Both the position numbers and the translations under genes were made by a program. A stretch of DNA of 64,000 nucleotides, taken from assembly GCA_003290165.1 (NCBI GenBank), contig QNQO01001159.1, positions 1-64,000 of the forward strand, in the 5' to 3' direction. Below the pieces are notes generated by a model. The model searched no databases and was not told the origin of the DNA. It saw only the letters and a program-made list of their open reading frames with translations. The first letter of the stretch is position 1; every line of letters begins with the position of its first letter. Origin of the DNA: Berberis thunbergii (lineage: Eukaryota > Streptophyta > Magnoliopsida > Ranunculales > Berberidaceae). Below are positions 1 to 12,451 of this stretch, one piece after another.

Positions 1-944
1 CTATTAAGACTGCAAGATCCATTCACATGCCATGGGTTGTGAAATAAAAGGCTGAGTATGAGGGTATACAGTAAGCGTCCGACACGACTATCCCTCAAGT
101 TAAAAATGCCCACATCATGAGGTTCTTCAGCAGCCGATACAAAATCTTCAGAACTATTGTCAGCGAAGTAGATGCAATTGGGCCTACTAATTGCTGAGAA
201 ACTAGAAGACACGAGATGGTGACTGATTATGATCCAAGAATAATGCACAATCACCTAGGCTTTTAATCTCTTTCCACTTACCACTATTGGCTCCATCTCT
301 TTTAAAAACCTCAGAATCAAACTGTTATATGCGCATTTCTAAAACCACGAATCCATCCTCTACCTTGCTATAACCAACAACAAGTCCCCTGAGAATTCCA
401 CAATTAATGTAGTAATTCTGTCAGCCTTAAATGAGTCCTTTGGCTTGATTTGTTCTGAAAATGGCTTAGAAGCTAGAATATTTTGATATACCATAACACT
501 TCCATAACAGGTTATAGCATATAATTTCCCCTCAGAATAATAGACATCATCAACATTACCATTCTTGAGAGTTTCAATGATAGAAAGCACCAAACATCTT
601 TCCCTGGTTTACATAGTGCAATCATTTGTCTAGACATCATTAGGATATGATCAACCTCGGGATGACTTGAAGAACAGGAAGAAGATGAAACAACAACTAC
701 TTTATGTATCAGCTCTGCTAAGGGATGAGGATTTGTCAATGCTCTCATCTAGTAAACTGGAGTAGCGGAGTAGATTTGGTAAAGATTGTGATTTTGTGAT
801 TGGATTCAGCAAAGTAACCCCAAGAGACTCGTCCACTAAAACCTTCATTAGGAGGTGTTGGTAGGTTGAGCCAGTAAATTCTTTTGTCAGATAGACTGAG
901 GAAATTGTTAACTTCTGAAGGAAGCCACTGATGAACCAAAGTTC

Positions 945-1118
945 TGTTATTTCATTCTATTCTAACAAATGTACATTGGACATGTTTATATAGACGTTAT
1001 TTGTAACAAACTAACAATATCAGTAACAACATTTGTGCTTAGTAATCTAACAACATTTATGCTTAACAAACTGCTTAGCTAACTAACAACATTAGTTGTG
1101 CTATTTACACTCTTAACA
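945..1118 (-). repeat. 3' LTR of the degenerate copia element
   Basis: 174 bp, TG...CA ended in the minus direction, directly after the polypurine tract. It contains short repeats of the type GTTGTTAG/ATTACTAAGCA and a TATA-like TATATAAAC. No partner LTR was found at the other end of the element. Confidence 0.75.
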
Positions 1119-4100
1119 TCCCCCTTCAAACTAACTGTGGATCCATCAACAACACTCAGTTTGTCACGCAGTAATAGAAACCTGGAAGTACCAAGTGCCT
1201 TGATAAAGATATCAGCAATCTGATCAACTGCAGAAATGTGAAGAACATGAAGAAGTTTGCGAACAACCTTCTTACAAACAAAGTAGATATCCAACTCAAT
1301 GTGTTTGGTTCTGGAATGAAGAACAGGATTAGCACTTAGCAAGACTGTGCTCTTGTTATCACACCAGACAGTAGGAGGAGCACAAGGAAGCTTGAGTTCA
1401 TAAAAAATGATTGTAGCCAGATGAGTTCAGCCGTAACTGAGGCTAGACTCCTATATTCAACCTCAGTACTACTTCTGGAGACAACATTTTGTTTCTTTGA
1501 CGACCATGAGATGAGATTGAGTCCCAAGTAAACACAGTAACCCGAGGTAGAACGTCTGTCATCATTTGGGTCAGATGCCCAATCAGCATCACAAAAACCA
1601 GTCAAACGAAAAGGAGCAGGTGCAAGCTGAAGACCAAAAGTAGGTGTTGCTTGAAGATATCGTAAAATCCGTTTTACAACTCGCCAATGAGATTCAAGAG
1701 GAGTTTGCATGAATTGGCTTACTCGATTTACAGAGTATGCAATTTCTGGTCTTGTTATGGTAACATATTGTAAAGCGCCCACTATACTGCGATATAAATG
1801 AACATTTTGGACAGGATCACTTCCTTTTGCAAACAACTTCTCACCACCACTCATAGGAGTAGGCAAATCCTTTGCAAATTGCATCTTGGCACGAGAAAGG
1901 AGATCCATGAACATACTTTGTTTGAGATAGGAATAGACCATTAGCAGTGTGTTGAACCTGAATGCCAAGAAAGTAATGAACAGGACCTAAGTCTTTCAAA
2001 GAGAACTTAGAGTTTAGCGGCTGAATTAACTGAAGAAACATCGAACGGATTGCCACCAGTGACTAAGATGTCATCCACATAGACTAGAAGGAAAATTGGA
2101 GAAGGAGTGTGTCGAATGTAGAGAGATGAGTCTGACTTGGTGGATGTAAAACCAAACTGGAGGAGAGTGTGTCTCAGTTTGTCAAACCATGCTCTAGGAG
2201 CCTGTTTTTAAACCATATAAGGCCTTGGCAAACTTGCACACAGCAGTGGGTCGTGAAGGATCAACAAAGCCAGGAGGTTGCATCATGTAGACCTCTTCTA
2301 GTAGATCACCATTTAAGAATGCATTGTTGACATCTAGCTGAAAGACTGACCATCCAAACGTGATAGCTGCTGAAAGCACAACTCTTATCGTAGTGGGTTT
2401 AACAACAGGACTGAATGTCTCTTCAAAATCAAAACCAGCTACCTGTTGAAAACCTTTAGCCACCAAGCGAGCTTTGTATTTATGAAACCGTGCCAACTGA
2501 ATTCTCCTTGACCTTAAAAATCCACTTACAACCAACAATTGATCTATGTTGAGGAAGGTCCACTAGTGACCAAGTATCATTTCTGAGTAAAGCCATGTAT
2601 TCTGCTGGCATAGCCTCAAACCAATGAGGTGTGTCCAAAGCCTCATTTAAACTAGAAGTTTCAGCAGAGGCCATGTATACTTTAGGCTTTTAGATGCCTA
2701 CTTTGGACCTAGTGACCATCGGATGTCCAGAAGCAACAATAGTAGAGGCAGGAGTGGCACCAGTAGGATCAACAGTAGTAGTACCAAAAGGATCAGTAGG
2801 ATTAGCATTAGTACTAGGAACTCTAGGGACAGTGGGAGTAACACTGGGGTTATTAGGACCACCAGTAGGATCAGCATTAGTAGTACCAATAGGATCAACA
2901 TTAGTACTAGGAATTCTAGCGACAGTGGGAGTAACACTGGGGTTAGCAGAAAATTTCATATCTTGAATAGACATCGAAGGTAGTATTGGGTTAGAATGAG
3001 ATACCACTTGACTAGAAGAAGCATTGCTAACTCTAGATGTATTGACATGAGTATTGGCAGGAAAAAGTGATATAGATGTTGGAATAGATGCAGGAAAGAA
3101 GAAGGAGACACTGAAGAATTTGACTGTAGTTTACAGTATGGAAAAGAAAGCTCATTGAAAGGAACATCTCTGGAGATATAGATCCGACCATTGGGAGACA
3201 AACATTTGTAACCTTTGTGTTGCAAACTATAACCAAGGAAAGTGCACTCAACAGACCTGAATTTAAGGTTGTGGGCATTATATGGTCTTATATTTGGAAA
3301 GCAAGAACAACCAAATACTTTGAGAGATTTATAATCAGGAAACTTGTTATAAAGCATCTCAAATGGAGAGATGCCATGCAAAACAATAGAAGGAACTTGA
3401 TTGAGAAGATAAACTAAAGTCCTAACAGCTTCATCCCAGAACTTCATATGAAGAGAAGCATGAGCAATAAGTGTCAATGCAGACTCAATTATATGTCTAT
3501 GTTTTCTCTCAGCAATTCCATTTTGCTGATGTGTGGTAGGGCAAGCCAACCGATGACAGATGCCATGTTGAGTTAAAAACTTTGAAAAAGATCTATACTC
3601 CCCTCCCTAATCCGATTGAGTACACTTGATGGGGAGACCAAATTCTAATTCACCCTGGGATTTGAACTTAATAAAAGTAGAATAAGCATCAGATTTGTTC
3701 TTTAAAAGATATACCCAAGTGAACCTACTGTAGGCATCAATGAAATGTATATAATACCTATATCCATTAGAAGAAACAGTGGAAGCAGGACCCCAAAGAT
3801 CTGTATGAATGAGTTCTAATGTTTTATTGTATATAGTAGAAGAACAAGAAAATGGAAATTTGTGTATTTTTCCTAAACAACATGAAGAACACAATTCATT
3901 ATTCTTGTTAGAAACAGGAATATTAAATCGAGTGAGTATCTTGTGCACAAGTGGGAATGAGAGGTGCCCTAGGTGAGCATGCCAAAGATGCAAAGAAGAA
4001 GGGGACGCAGATGTGATTGTGGTTGCATGAACTGAAGTTGTTTGATTGCAACCAGAAGAGCTTGCAGTAGTTGAAGAAGACACTGACTTGCGGGCAGCAA

Positions 4101-5570
4101 GGGACATGGAAGGGAAAACATAAAGTCCCTTGTTATGCTTCCCTTCCAAGAGGACTTGATTGGTGACCTGATCTTTGACAAAACACAAGTCAGGATGAAA
4201 CTCAAAGAATACTACATTGTCTCTTGCAAACTTTGAAACACTTAGCAAATTTTTATTAAGTTTAGGGACTTGAAGAATGTTCTTAAGAAGCAGTGTTCTT
4301 GAAAAATTTGAAGAGTGTAAGAAGGACTGACCAATATTCTAAATTTGCAGTGCAGTACCATCACCAACATGAAGTTGTTCATTGCCATGATAAGGCACTG
4401 AGGATGTCAAATTCTGAGCAAAAGAAGTGCAGTGATCAGTTGCCCCAGAGTCAGGATACCACCGATGATCTGCTGATGAAGAAGCACCACTTTTTTGTAG
4501 TGATAACTGAGATTCAGCTCCCCAGTTTGGATGAGTATACTGACTTGAAGCAGCATAATAGGCATGGCGAGGTGCTAGATTTGTTGTCTGAGAAGGTGTG
4601 CTTGATGACGAGGTTTGTAGATTGGAGTTCCATGGATTTGACACACTGTCATCAAACCTATTATAGCATTTGAAAGCAAGATGACCAAGTTTGCCACATA
4701 TTTGACACTAAGGTCTACCAGACTGATAACCAGAATATTTATATCCTCTCCCAGATCCAGTTCTTGCTCCTCCTCTTAATGATTGAGTCTGTGAATTGAA
4801 TGGATACCTTGCACCTCTAGGTGAATTAGAAACAAAGAACCTTGGTGATGGCTTGTATGATGTGTGAGCTACATTTATAGAGCTAGAAATATCAAGATCC
4901 TTCAAATGTTGTTCAATTCTTGTCTCTTGAGCAAGCAATAGAGACTCGACCTCTGCTACACTATAAGCATCAGATCTTGAGCTTACTGAGACTACAAAAG
5001 TGTCATATAATTGTGGTAATCCATCAAAGATTGCATTAATATGATCTTTTGAAGAAATTGGATGTCCTACTGATGCTAATTGATCAATGATAGATTTCAA
5101 TTTCAGTAGATAATCATTGATAGAAAAATCTCCTTTCTTGAAATTCTGCAATTGAGTTCTGAACTGGGAGATTTTGGCTAAGGTTTGAGAGTTGAAGTAG
5201 GTTTCAAGAGTTTTCCAAATATGTTCAGAAGTTTCACAACCTACTAACCTTGTGAGCAATGGTTGAGTCATAGAGGAAATAAGCCATGAAAAGAGAAGTT
5301 CATCTTGCTGCTCCCAGTTCATGAACTCTGGATTAACAATGCTATTTGTTTGATCTTCAGCCGATAGAAATTGTGATGGAGATGAATCTTTGTCAATAAA
5401 TTTCTGAAGTTTATGACCTTTGATTGTTTCCAACACTTGTTGTTTCCACAACAAGTAGTTGTGTTCATCGAGTTTGACAGACAGAACATGAGTGAACACC
5501 ACTGGTTTGGACTATGTCATGAAAGAATTTGTGAATGATGCAACATTTGAAGAGGTTGAATCCACCATTG
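945..5570 (-). mobile_element. Degenerate Ty1/copia retrotransposon, 5' LTR missing
   Basis: Minus-strand copia element in canonical order gag, protease, integrase, RT, RNase H, broken by many stops and frameshifts. Gag is at about 5568-4708 (KLDEHNYLLWKQQVLETIKG; in-frame TAG at 5514-5512), protease near 4470 (DSGAT), integrase zinc finger near 3990 (HLWHAHLGHLS), integrase core at 3830-2960 (THQQNGIAERKHR), RT at 2650-2050 ([23 protein letters not shown] near 2070), and RNase H at 1968-1336. A polypurine tract (AGTTTGAAGGGGGAT on the minus strand, about 1133-1119) abuts a 174-bp 3' LTR at 1118-945 that starts TGTTAAG and ends ATAACA. No 5' LTR or primer-binding site is visible at the right end: F-box copy 1 sequence resumes by about 5580. 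The element is old and dead. Confidence 0.9.
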
Positions 5571-5685
5571 ATACTACTAAGAAAGCTTGAAATGAAGGAA
5601 ACGATTGAAAGCAAAAACAATGTGAACTTCTAAAGAAAATGGGAAATGAGATGGCTCTCTCCATAGGCGGCACTTGTGGATTCAT

Positions 5686-6600
5686 TTTCTTTGTTATGAT
5701 CCTTCATTTCAAATGAGCTCAAAGATGGATTGAAGCAGTAGTAACAAAGGAAACACGCCAAGAGCAAAAGATATCTAAGAGTTAAATAAAGAGAGAATTA
5801 TAAAATTACAAGAACGTCCATAATTTTTTTGGTGTGAAAAGACGCGATAAGCAGAAGATAAGAGAAGGAGATCCCAAGGTGTTTTCTTTGGAACCTTTCT
5901 CCATTATTCACGACAGAATCATAGACTGTTTTTTTCTAGGGAAATCGAATAATATCCACCATGAAAACAAAATTCTTACTGATTAATGCGTTATGTTGAT
6001 TTTTAAATATTGAATATTTTCTTAGGATTTGGATTTAATTGTTGTAAGAAGCAAATGTAATTAAGTTTTGGGGAACAGTATGTTAATTTGCTAAAATTGT
6101 GCAGTGATTGTTAATCTGTGAGAATCAAGTAGAAGAAGTTTATGAAACTGGATTGGAATAGTTGTCTTTCAGTCTCTACCTGTTCTTGTGAGATTTGTTT
6201 ATCGATTTCAGTGAACTGAAATAGTAAAGAAAAGTGATAGTACAGAAAATGAATCCGTCTTTGAGTTCTATTCACACCAAACAAATTTATGTTCTGTTCA
6301 CACCAAACATAACTCTGTCTTTGAGTTTTGTTTATTTTCTAATGCGAAAATTCTAGAGAGCGAGGGAAGGAGCGAGGAAAAGGGAGCGAGGGACACCCAT
6401 CCCCCTCGAGATGTGCACCCTCGCTCCCTAGAAGGGCTCTTTCTAATGTGACCTAGTTTACCACAATATTTTCAAATTCTGGTTTACCAAACAATATTTT
6501 CTAATCTGTTCACACCAAATAAATTTGTCTTGAATTAGCAAAAAGAAATCAATAAACACAACTAAAATGAGTTATGTTTTTTGTTATGATCCTTGCTAAA
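5686..6600. other. 5' flank of F-box copy 1 and non-coding spacer
   Basis: 5690-6240 aligns by eye with 12452-12970, the flank upstream of F-box copy 2 (shared blocks include the stretch around AAGACGCGA and TTTCAGT...TGAAAT), so the tandem duplication covers upstream sequence as well as the gene. 6340-6450 holds a GA-rich block (GAGCGAGGGA) facing its CT-rich complement (CCCTCGCTCCC), able to form a hairpin. No coding sequence is seen. Confidence 0.55.
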
Positions 6601-8806
6601 ATTGTCCAGTGATGTTTAACTGTCATTATTGTGGTTAACCAGGTCACATTAAAAATATTGTTTTCGTTACGTAAAGGATTTGAAAGAGGGAAAAATTAAG
6701 AAAATTGATAGTACACATGCTACAGCTGTTATTTAGGATGAACCTGTGGTTTTTTTGTGTGACGAAGGTGAATGTTTGCATATTGCAAACGAATGGAGTA
6801 GGGACGGCAACGGGGCGGATTGGAGCAAATCCATCCCCGCCCCGTCAGGAATAGCGGATCCCCAACTCCGCCCCGCCAATCTGTTTGTAAATTTATTTAA
6901 AAACCACCTCCGCCCCGTACGGATTGGCGGATATCCACCCCGCCCAAATATCCATTAAAAAAATCTTCTTCTCTAACATCAATTGTGAGATATCTCTCAG
7001 TTCAATCCTAAAAGCAGGTTAAACTTCACTAGGATGACTCTCTTCCTAGATAAATCCAATTAGCTTATCCATCTTACTACAGTAAAAGATACTTCATTCA
7101 TTAGATCAGTAACACCGGTAAGAATCCGTACAAAAATTATAACAAAAACTCAACATCAATACCTGATCTGACACGAGTAAGAAAGCCATACAAAAAATTA
7201 CAAAAAAAAATACCCCATACCTGAGATCTTTGGATTACAAAAAAAAAAATACCTTAGATATTTGGATTACAAAAAAAAATACCTGATCTGATCTTTGGAT
7301 TTGAGATATGAGATCTCTGGATCTGAGATTCTTTAGATCGAATTTTTTTTTAAGAAGAAGGAACGACACGAGGCGGAGTGCGTTCGACTTGCTGGAGGTA
7401 CGCAACGGCCAGTGGGGCTAAATGGTGTACTGATCGTTCTTCGTTGCAGTCTTCACACCTTTCTTTCTTGCAGCTAGCTTAATGAGAAGGGGGGAGGAAG
7501 GGAGGCGACCGGGATGGGTGTGGTTCTTTCAAAGCAGAGAGATGGAGAGGAGACAGAGATGAGAGTAAAAATGTAAAAAAGAAGGAGAAAAAGGAGACGA
7601 GGGCCATGGCCTGACTGTGAGAGGCGACCGTGAGAGCTTTGAGTGTCAAGTCTGTCGACGTAAGAGGCTTCGACTTCGACTCTTCAAGGCGACTTTGAGA
7701 GCCTTCGCTGTGAGAGGCGACTGTGTCTGTGAGACCTCTTCGAGTGAGAATGAGAATGTGAGATGAGGGTAAGAGAAATCTAGGGTTTATTTCCCATTTA
7801 TAGTTCAAGGGTATTTAGTAATTTAACCGATTAAACGGATATCCGTGGGGAGGATATGGCTTTATTCGTATCTACCCGAATAACAAACGGATATAGTTTG
7901 GATATCTGTATCCGCCCCAACCTCCAACCCTTAACCAAATCCGCCCCAAATGGGGCGAGTGAGGCGGATATCCGTGAAAATCCGCCCCACTGCCATCCCT
8001 AAAATGGAGTGAATGGATTGTTGACACTGGTGCATCTTTTCACGCTACTCCAAGGAAAGACTATTTCACTACTTACAGAGCAGGAAACTTTGGCAGTATG
8101 AAGATGGGTAATACTAGTTTCTCTAAGATTGTAGGAGTGAGTGATGTATGTATCAAAACTAATATGGGGTGCACTTTGACTTTGAAAGATGTATGCCATG
8201 TTTCCGATCTTCGCCTAAATCTGATTTCTAAACTTGCTTTGGATAAACAAGGATATATGAATTACTTTGGTAATGGTGTTTGGAAGCTTACCAAAGGTTC
8301 ACTTGTTGTGGCAAAAGGCAAGGCGTGTTGCACCTTATACAAGACTCAGGTGAAGCTGTGTAAGGGTGGTTTGTATGCAACTGAAAGTGATACTTCTCTG
8401 AACCTGTGGAACAGGCGGCTTGCACATATGAGTGAGAAAGGAATGTAGCTCTTAGCAAAGAAGAAATTGATTCCTTTCTTAAAAGATACCCCTCCTAACC
8501 CATGTGATCATTGTTTATTTGATCATTGTTTACTTAATAAACATCATAGAGTTTCATTTCATAAATCATCAAAAGGAAAAACTGGTTTGTTAAATTTGGT
8601 TTACACTGATGTTTGTGGTCCCATTGAAGTAGATTATCTTGGTGGTAGTAGATATTTCTTGACATTTATTGATGATGCATCAAGAAATGTGTGGATTTAT
8701 TTCATCAGATCTAAATACCAGGTTTTCCAATGCTTTCAGCAATTCCAAGTCAAGGTTGAAAGAAAAATAGGTAGACTTTTGAAGTGTCTCTGCAGTGATA
8801 ATGAGG
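6600..8806 (+). mobile_element. Ty1/copia gag-pol fragment interrupted by a hAT element
   Basis: Plus-strand copia remnant. A gag zinc knuckle lies near 6620-6660 (CHYCG, an in-frame TAA, then PGHIKN). The reading frame runs to 6798, is interrupted by the hAT insertion 6799-8001, and resumes with the protease motif WIVDTGAS (about 8018). It continues through 8098-8448 (gag-pre-integrase, LWNRRLAHMSEKGM) and 8467-8806 (integrase core start, LVYTDVCGPIEV and FLTFIDDASR). It ends abruptly at 8806 inside the integrase, where TRIM sequence begins. No RT, RNase H or LTRs remain. Confidence 0.85.
6799..8001. mobile_element. Non-autonomous hAT transposon (1.2 kb)
   Basis: Terminal inverted repeats: left end TAGGGACGGCAACGGGGCG, right end (reverse complement) TAGGGATGGCAGTGGGGCG, a hAT-type terminus. 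An 8-bp target duplication flanks it: GAATGGAG (6791-6798) and AAATGGAG (8002-8009), 7 of 8 identical. The interior has no transposase; it shows A-rich imperfect repeats around 7130-7350 (units ending AAAAATACC and TTTGGATT) and GC-rich subterminal repeats of the CCGCCCC / GGCGGAT type at both ends. It interrupts the copia gag-protease frame. Confidence 0.9.
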
Positions 8807-9470
8807 ACAATATCGTTGCTATGTATAGTGGACCTAGGTGCGCGCACACGCTCAGCGCACCAACAAGTGGTATCAGAGCTGATGGTTCGGCGGGGACTTG
8901 GCGAGGTGGAGGAGGCGTAAGCGGCACATTGTTTAGGGGATCGGGCGCAAGGTAGCGAGCCAAGTAGAGCATCGCATGTGCACGGTCCGCAAAATGAATG
9001 GATCCATATTTGGTTCTGGATCCTTGCCAAGAAAAAGTATCCTACAAGTCCGGACGAGATGGAGTTAGTGTGGTGGTTGCGACTAAGGTGGAGCCAATAA
9101 CGCCGGGATAGCAGCACGTACACCAAGTGCTACCCACAGGATCGTACTCGAACATGAAACTCGAGGAGGAGGTGTATATCGAGATGTTGCAGACTGATGG
9201 ATGGATTGTAGGATATGTGACGATTCGCGCCAAAGGTGGAGATTGTTGGGATGAAGTTGGCTTGAATATTCCAACATCAAGTAAGGAGAAGTCATCACTA
9301 AGGTTTATAAGGAGATGGTCCACTCCCTAATAGCAATGAGGCATTTTAGAGAAAATCTCACACCACCTAGGCTCATATGGAAGGCCCGATATGGTGATGT
9401 TTAAGTTGGGAACAATATCGTTGCTACCTACAGTGGACCTAGGTGCGCGCACGCGCTCAACGTGCCAACA
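8807..9470 (+). mobile_element. TRIM (mini LTR retrotransposon) with truncated 5' LTR
   Basis: Complete 3' LTR 9244-9470 (227 bp, TGTTGGG...CCAACA, TATA-like GTTTATAAGG near 9300). A 59-bp piece of the 5' LTR (8807-8865) carries the same 3' part of the LTR (GTGGACCTAGGTGCGCGCAC). Right after it (8868-8880) is an initiator-tRNA-Met primer-binding site, TGGTATCAGAGCT. A purine-rich tract (AAAGGTGGAGA) precedes the 3' LTR. The 378-bp internal region has no gag or pol, so this is a TRIM-class element that must be mobilised in trans. Confidence 0.85.
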
Positions 9471-10332
9471 AAAACTACATAATACCTTTTCTTAATTCCT
9501 AGATTCATTGTTCTAAATTTTGTCTACATGATCTCTCGATCTTTTTCTATTGTCAACTTGTACAAGTGTGTGCCGGTGTGGTTGTATTATTTGTTAATTA
9601 GCAATCCATGTTATTACTCTGCGAATGCAAAATGTAAAAATAATTGAGATACCTTTTACGTCGTAGTTCACACAGAACTGGAAATGCACAAACACCTCTT
9701 TCATCTAGAGTATTTATATCAAACTGAAAATGAGTTAATGAACTCACGATTTGATGCAAGAAATATTTTATTAGAGGAACCATGTGTAGGAAGATCAGTT
9801 ATAGAGATGGTTTGTATATGTCTAAAACTTGCTACTGTGTACTATATATATATTCATGACAGCTTAAACATACAGAGTTAAATTGTGTAAAACAGAGATA
9901 TTTTATTGGACTGTTTTCATGACAACCCATGATAGTCGTTTTCCAGTGCATACTAGGGTTGAAATGTATATACTGCAAATGCTTGTGAACATCAAGATTC
10001 TTGCAATCACATTGTCCAAAACTCTTAAGTGAAATGGCTTAGATGGTTTTTAGGCTTATTTTGCCTTGTCGTTCTTTTTGTCAAATAGTTGATCTCTTCA
10101 CATGTAATGGATTGTCCTAACCAGCAGTGTCAAGAATCACGATATATCCTCAGTATCCTTATTTTATAATCCTAAAATCATATCAAAATTTTGGTGATGT
10201 CTGCAGATATCCGCTTGCAGTAAGTTTTTCACTGATTGGCTCCTTTCATCTAGAGTTTGTGTTGAACTGGTAATGAGTGAAGAGTTGATGAAACAACTCC
10301 ATCCAGTGGCATACTAATGGAAATGCAAATAG
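9471..10332. other. Spacer without recognisable genes
   Basis: AT-rich sequence with no credible ORF. A CTTTCATCTAGAG block occurs at about 9699 and 10246, suggesting an old local duplication. No terminal repeats found. Confidence 0.5.
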
Positions 10333-10924
10333 CTGTGTTCTAAAAAGTGTTAGGCGCTGGGCGGGCGTCGAGCAGGTGCCTAGCGCCCAAGAGCCTAAGT
10401 GGCACCTAGACGGTCTTAGGTTTTGTATTATAATTTTAATAATTTACAAAAGTTAAACATAATACCTTATCAATTACATCCAATTTAATGCCAAGATACA
10501 TATGCAAAATTTAAAAACATGAAAAAATAACAATCATGAACAAAATTTATTAAAACTCAAATGACTGAAGTTGGTCATGATGGGTAGTTTATATAAAATT
10601 GAATTTGTGGACAAATATCTAAACCTACTCTTTTATTTTTCTTCAAATTGCATGAATAACATCAGTCATGTTTGATAAAATCTACATTAGTAAAATTGAT
10701 ACCGGCAAATCCTTTGATAATTCCATTAAGTAATCATCCTTTGCTACAATATAAGACATATACTAAATAAAAAATAAATAAATAGTTTATTTCTGAAAAA
10801 GATGAAAGAAAATTAAAATAAGAACACAATCAACCTTATTAAAAAAAATCGCCCAAAACCCGCCCAGCCATTAATCTGGGCGGTTTTCTACCTTTTAGCA
10901 CCTAGACCGATTTTTAGAACACTG
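10333..10924. mobile_element. hAT-type MITE, 592 bp
   Basis: Inverted termini CTGTGTTCTAAAAA and TTTTTAGAACACTG, with subterminal GGGCGGG / CCGCCC motifs. It is flanked by a degenerate 8-bp duplication: GCAAATAG (10325-10332) and GTAAACAG (10925-10932), 6 of 8 matching. The AT-rich interior has no transposase. Confidence 0.8.
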
Positions 10925-11162
10925 GTAAACAGCATGACAAAATGGGAGGGTTGCTCTCATGAACTCAATATGATTTTAAAGCAAGTTAGCAAGTAGTAAC
11001 ATTAGGATTACTAGACTTGTGAACACTTGGTATTATGAATTCAAAAAAGGGTCATCGACTTCACACCTAAATGTACAAAACCAGCACAATTTGGCGTTCA
11101 AGAGCTGCTTACTTTTAACATTCACATGACAAGGTTAATTCTTATTCAAAAAGCTTCGAAAT

Positions 11163-12451
11163 TCATTCGTACTCTTCGTGACTGCTAAGAATGCAAGATC
11201 CAGTCACCCACATGGGTGGCTGTGAAACAAAATGTTCAGCATGACAGTACCCAGGCAAGAGTTTGACGCGACTATCCTCTAAATTAAAAAGCACCCACAT
11301 CATGATGTTCTTCAGGAGTGGATAGGAAATCTTTGGAACTATTGTCAGCGAAGTAGATGCAATTGGGCTTAATTGCAGAGAAACTAGACGCCACAAGAGA
11401 TGATGACTGATTATGACCCAACAATCACCTAAGCTTTATAAAAAAAAAATCTTGAACCAAACTGTTCTGTACACATTGCTACCATCAGGAATTCCTTTTT
11501 GTGAAACAGGAAACTGTTTTTTGAACAGGAAATAAATTCTAGGAAACATGAAACTGCTACGAAACAATTGTCTTTGTCGGTTTTTCTTCAAACAACTTGT
11601 GCACGTGCACTTGCGCGCACCCCTTGGTCCACTATACATAGCAACGATATTGTTGCCAACTTAAACACCACCTATCCGGTCGGGCCTTCCATTTGGGAAT
11701 AGGTGGTGTGGGGTTTTCCCTTAAAAGGCCTCGTTGCTATTATGGAGTGGATCATCTCCTTATAAACCTTTGTGACAACTCTTCCTTACTTGATGTGGGA
11801 CTATTCAAGCCAACACTTTCCCAACACTACTCTAAACATGCTAACCAACAACAACTCTCCTGATGATTCCACAAGGTAACTCTTATCACATCTAGACCTG
11901 GCTCTTGGCTTGATTACTTCTGAAGCTAGTGAGGAAGCAGCAATATCATGATAAACCATAACACATCATCATAGTTACCATCGAGATTCAAAGATAGAAG
12001 AGACCAATTTGCATCCCCCGGTTTAGAAAATACTATAATATGTCTGAACATCACATCATTATGTCCGAGTCATCTTTGGGACTTGAAAAATTTGAAGAAG
12101 AAGAAGATATCAGCCTCTGCTGAATATCTCCAAGGAGGGGGATGATTTATCACTGCTCTCATCTATTAAAATGGAGTGGTAAAGCAATTTTAATTTTGTG
12201 ATGTGAGTAAGTCGAGCCAGTAAACTCTGCTGTCAGATAGACTGAAGAAATGGCAATGAGTTGGATTGGTTTCATGGAAAGATCGAGTGTTTTGTTTCTG
12301 TACTAATGAGACTGATCACCAAGAAGTTGAAATGCCTCCAAATTGGAATTTTATGAATGAAACAGCTAGAAAATTTTGCTGTGATCAGGTGAAATGAGCC
12401 TGATGGAAGAGTGGAACAAACTCTTTCCATCCACGGTATTTGTGGATTCAT
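11163..12451 (-). pseudogene. F-box/DUF295 gene, copy 2, interrupted by a solo LTR
   Basis: Second member of the tandem F-box array. The ATG at 12451 gives MNPQIPWMERVCSTLP followed by a degraded F-box (FSSCF...WRHFNF), then an early stop near 12275. The C-terminal part at about 11396-11163 retains MMWVLFNLEDSRV and MWVTGSCIL, matching the other copies. A TRIM-like solo LTR lies inside (about 11576-11826). Several frameshifts separate the homologous blocks. The stop that ends the last block is TGA at 11163-11165. Homology to copy 1 at nucleotide level is continuous over about 11180-11440 versus 1-270. Confidence 0.72.
11576..11826 (-). mobile_element. Solo LTR of the same TRIM-like family
   Basis: Minus-strand copy of the LTR seen at 9244-9470: it starts TGTTGGGAAAG at 11826, shares TTTATAAGGAGATG and CAATATCGTTGCTA, and continues to a GC-rich end near 11576. 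No internal region or second LTR is present, so recombination between two LTRs or a truncated copy is likely. The left boundary is uncertain by about 20 bp. Confidence 0.75.

Larger units (their letters stand above)
1..5685 (-). pseudogene. F-box/DUF295 (KIB1-4 beta-propeller) gene, copy 1, split by a copia element
   Basis: Decayed plant F-box gene of the SKIP23-like/DUF295 class; intact members are thought to be substrate receptors of SCF ubiquitin ligases. The ATG at 5685 opens MNPQVPP, the same start as copies 2 and 3. The coding body resumes at about 944 with SLSDKRIYWLNLPTPPNEG, then CKPGKD, then DDVYYSEGKLYAITCYGSV and SGDLLLVI, which are typical DUF295 propeller strands. A 4.6-kb copia element lies between the halves, and the C-terminal part needs at least two frame changes (near 590 and 745), so it cannot encode a full protein. 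The C-terminal end (PWHVNGSCSLN) runs into the left edge of the window. The 5' flank at 5690-6240 is homologous to that of copy 2. The family call rests on motif recognition and on agreement among the three copies. Confidence 0.72.

Noticed and set aside
2690..3007. Long overlapping frames on both strands rich in S/T/R or L/V
   Set aside because: They are frames through imperfect repeats (ACCAGTAGGATCAGCATTAG type) in the linker between integrase and RT of the degenerate copia element, not separate genes.
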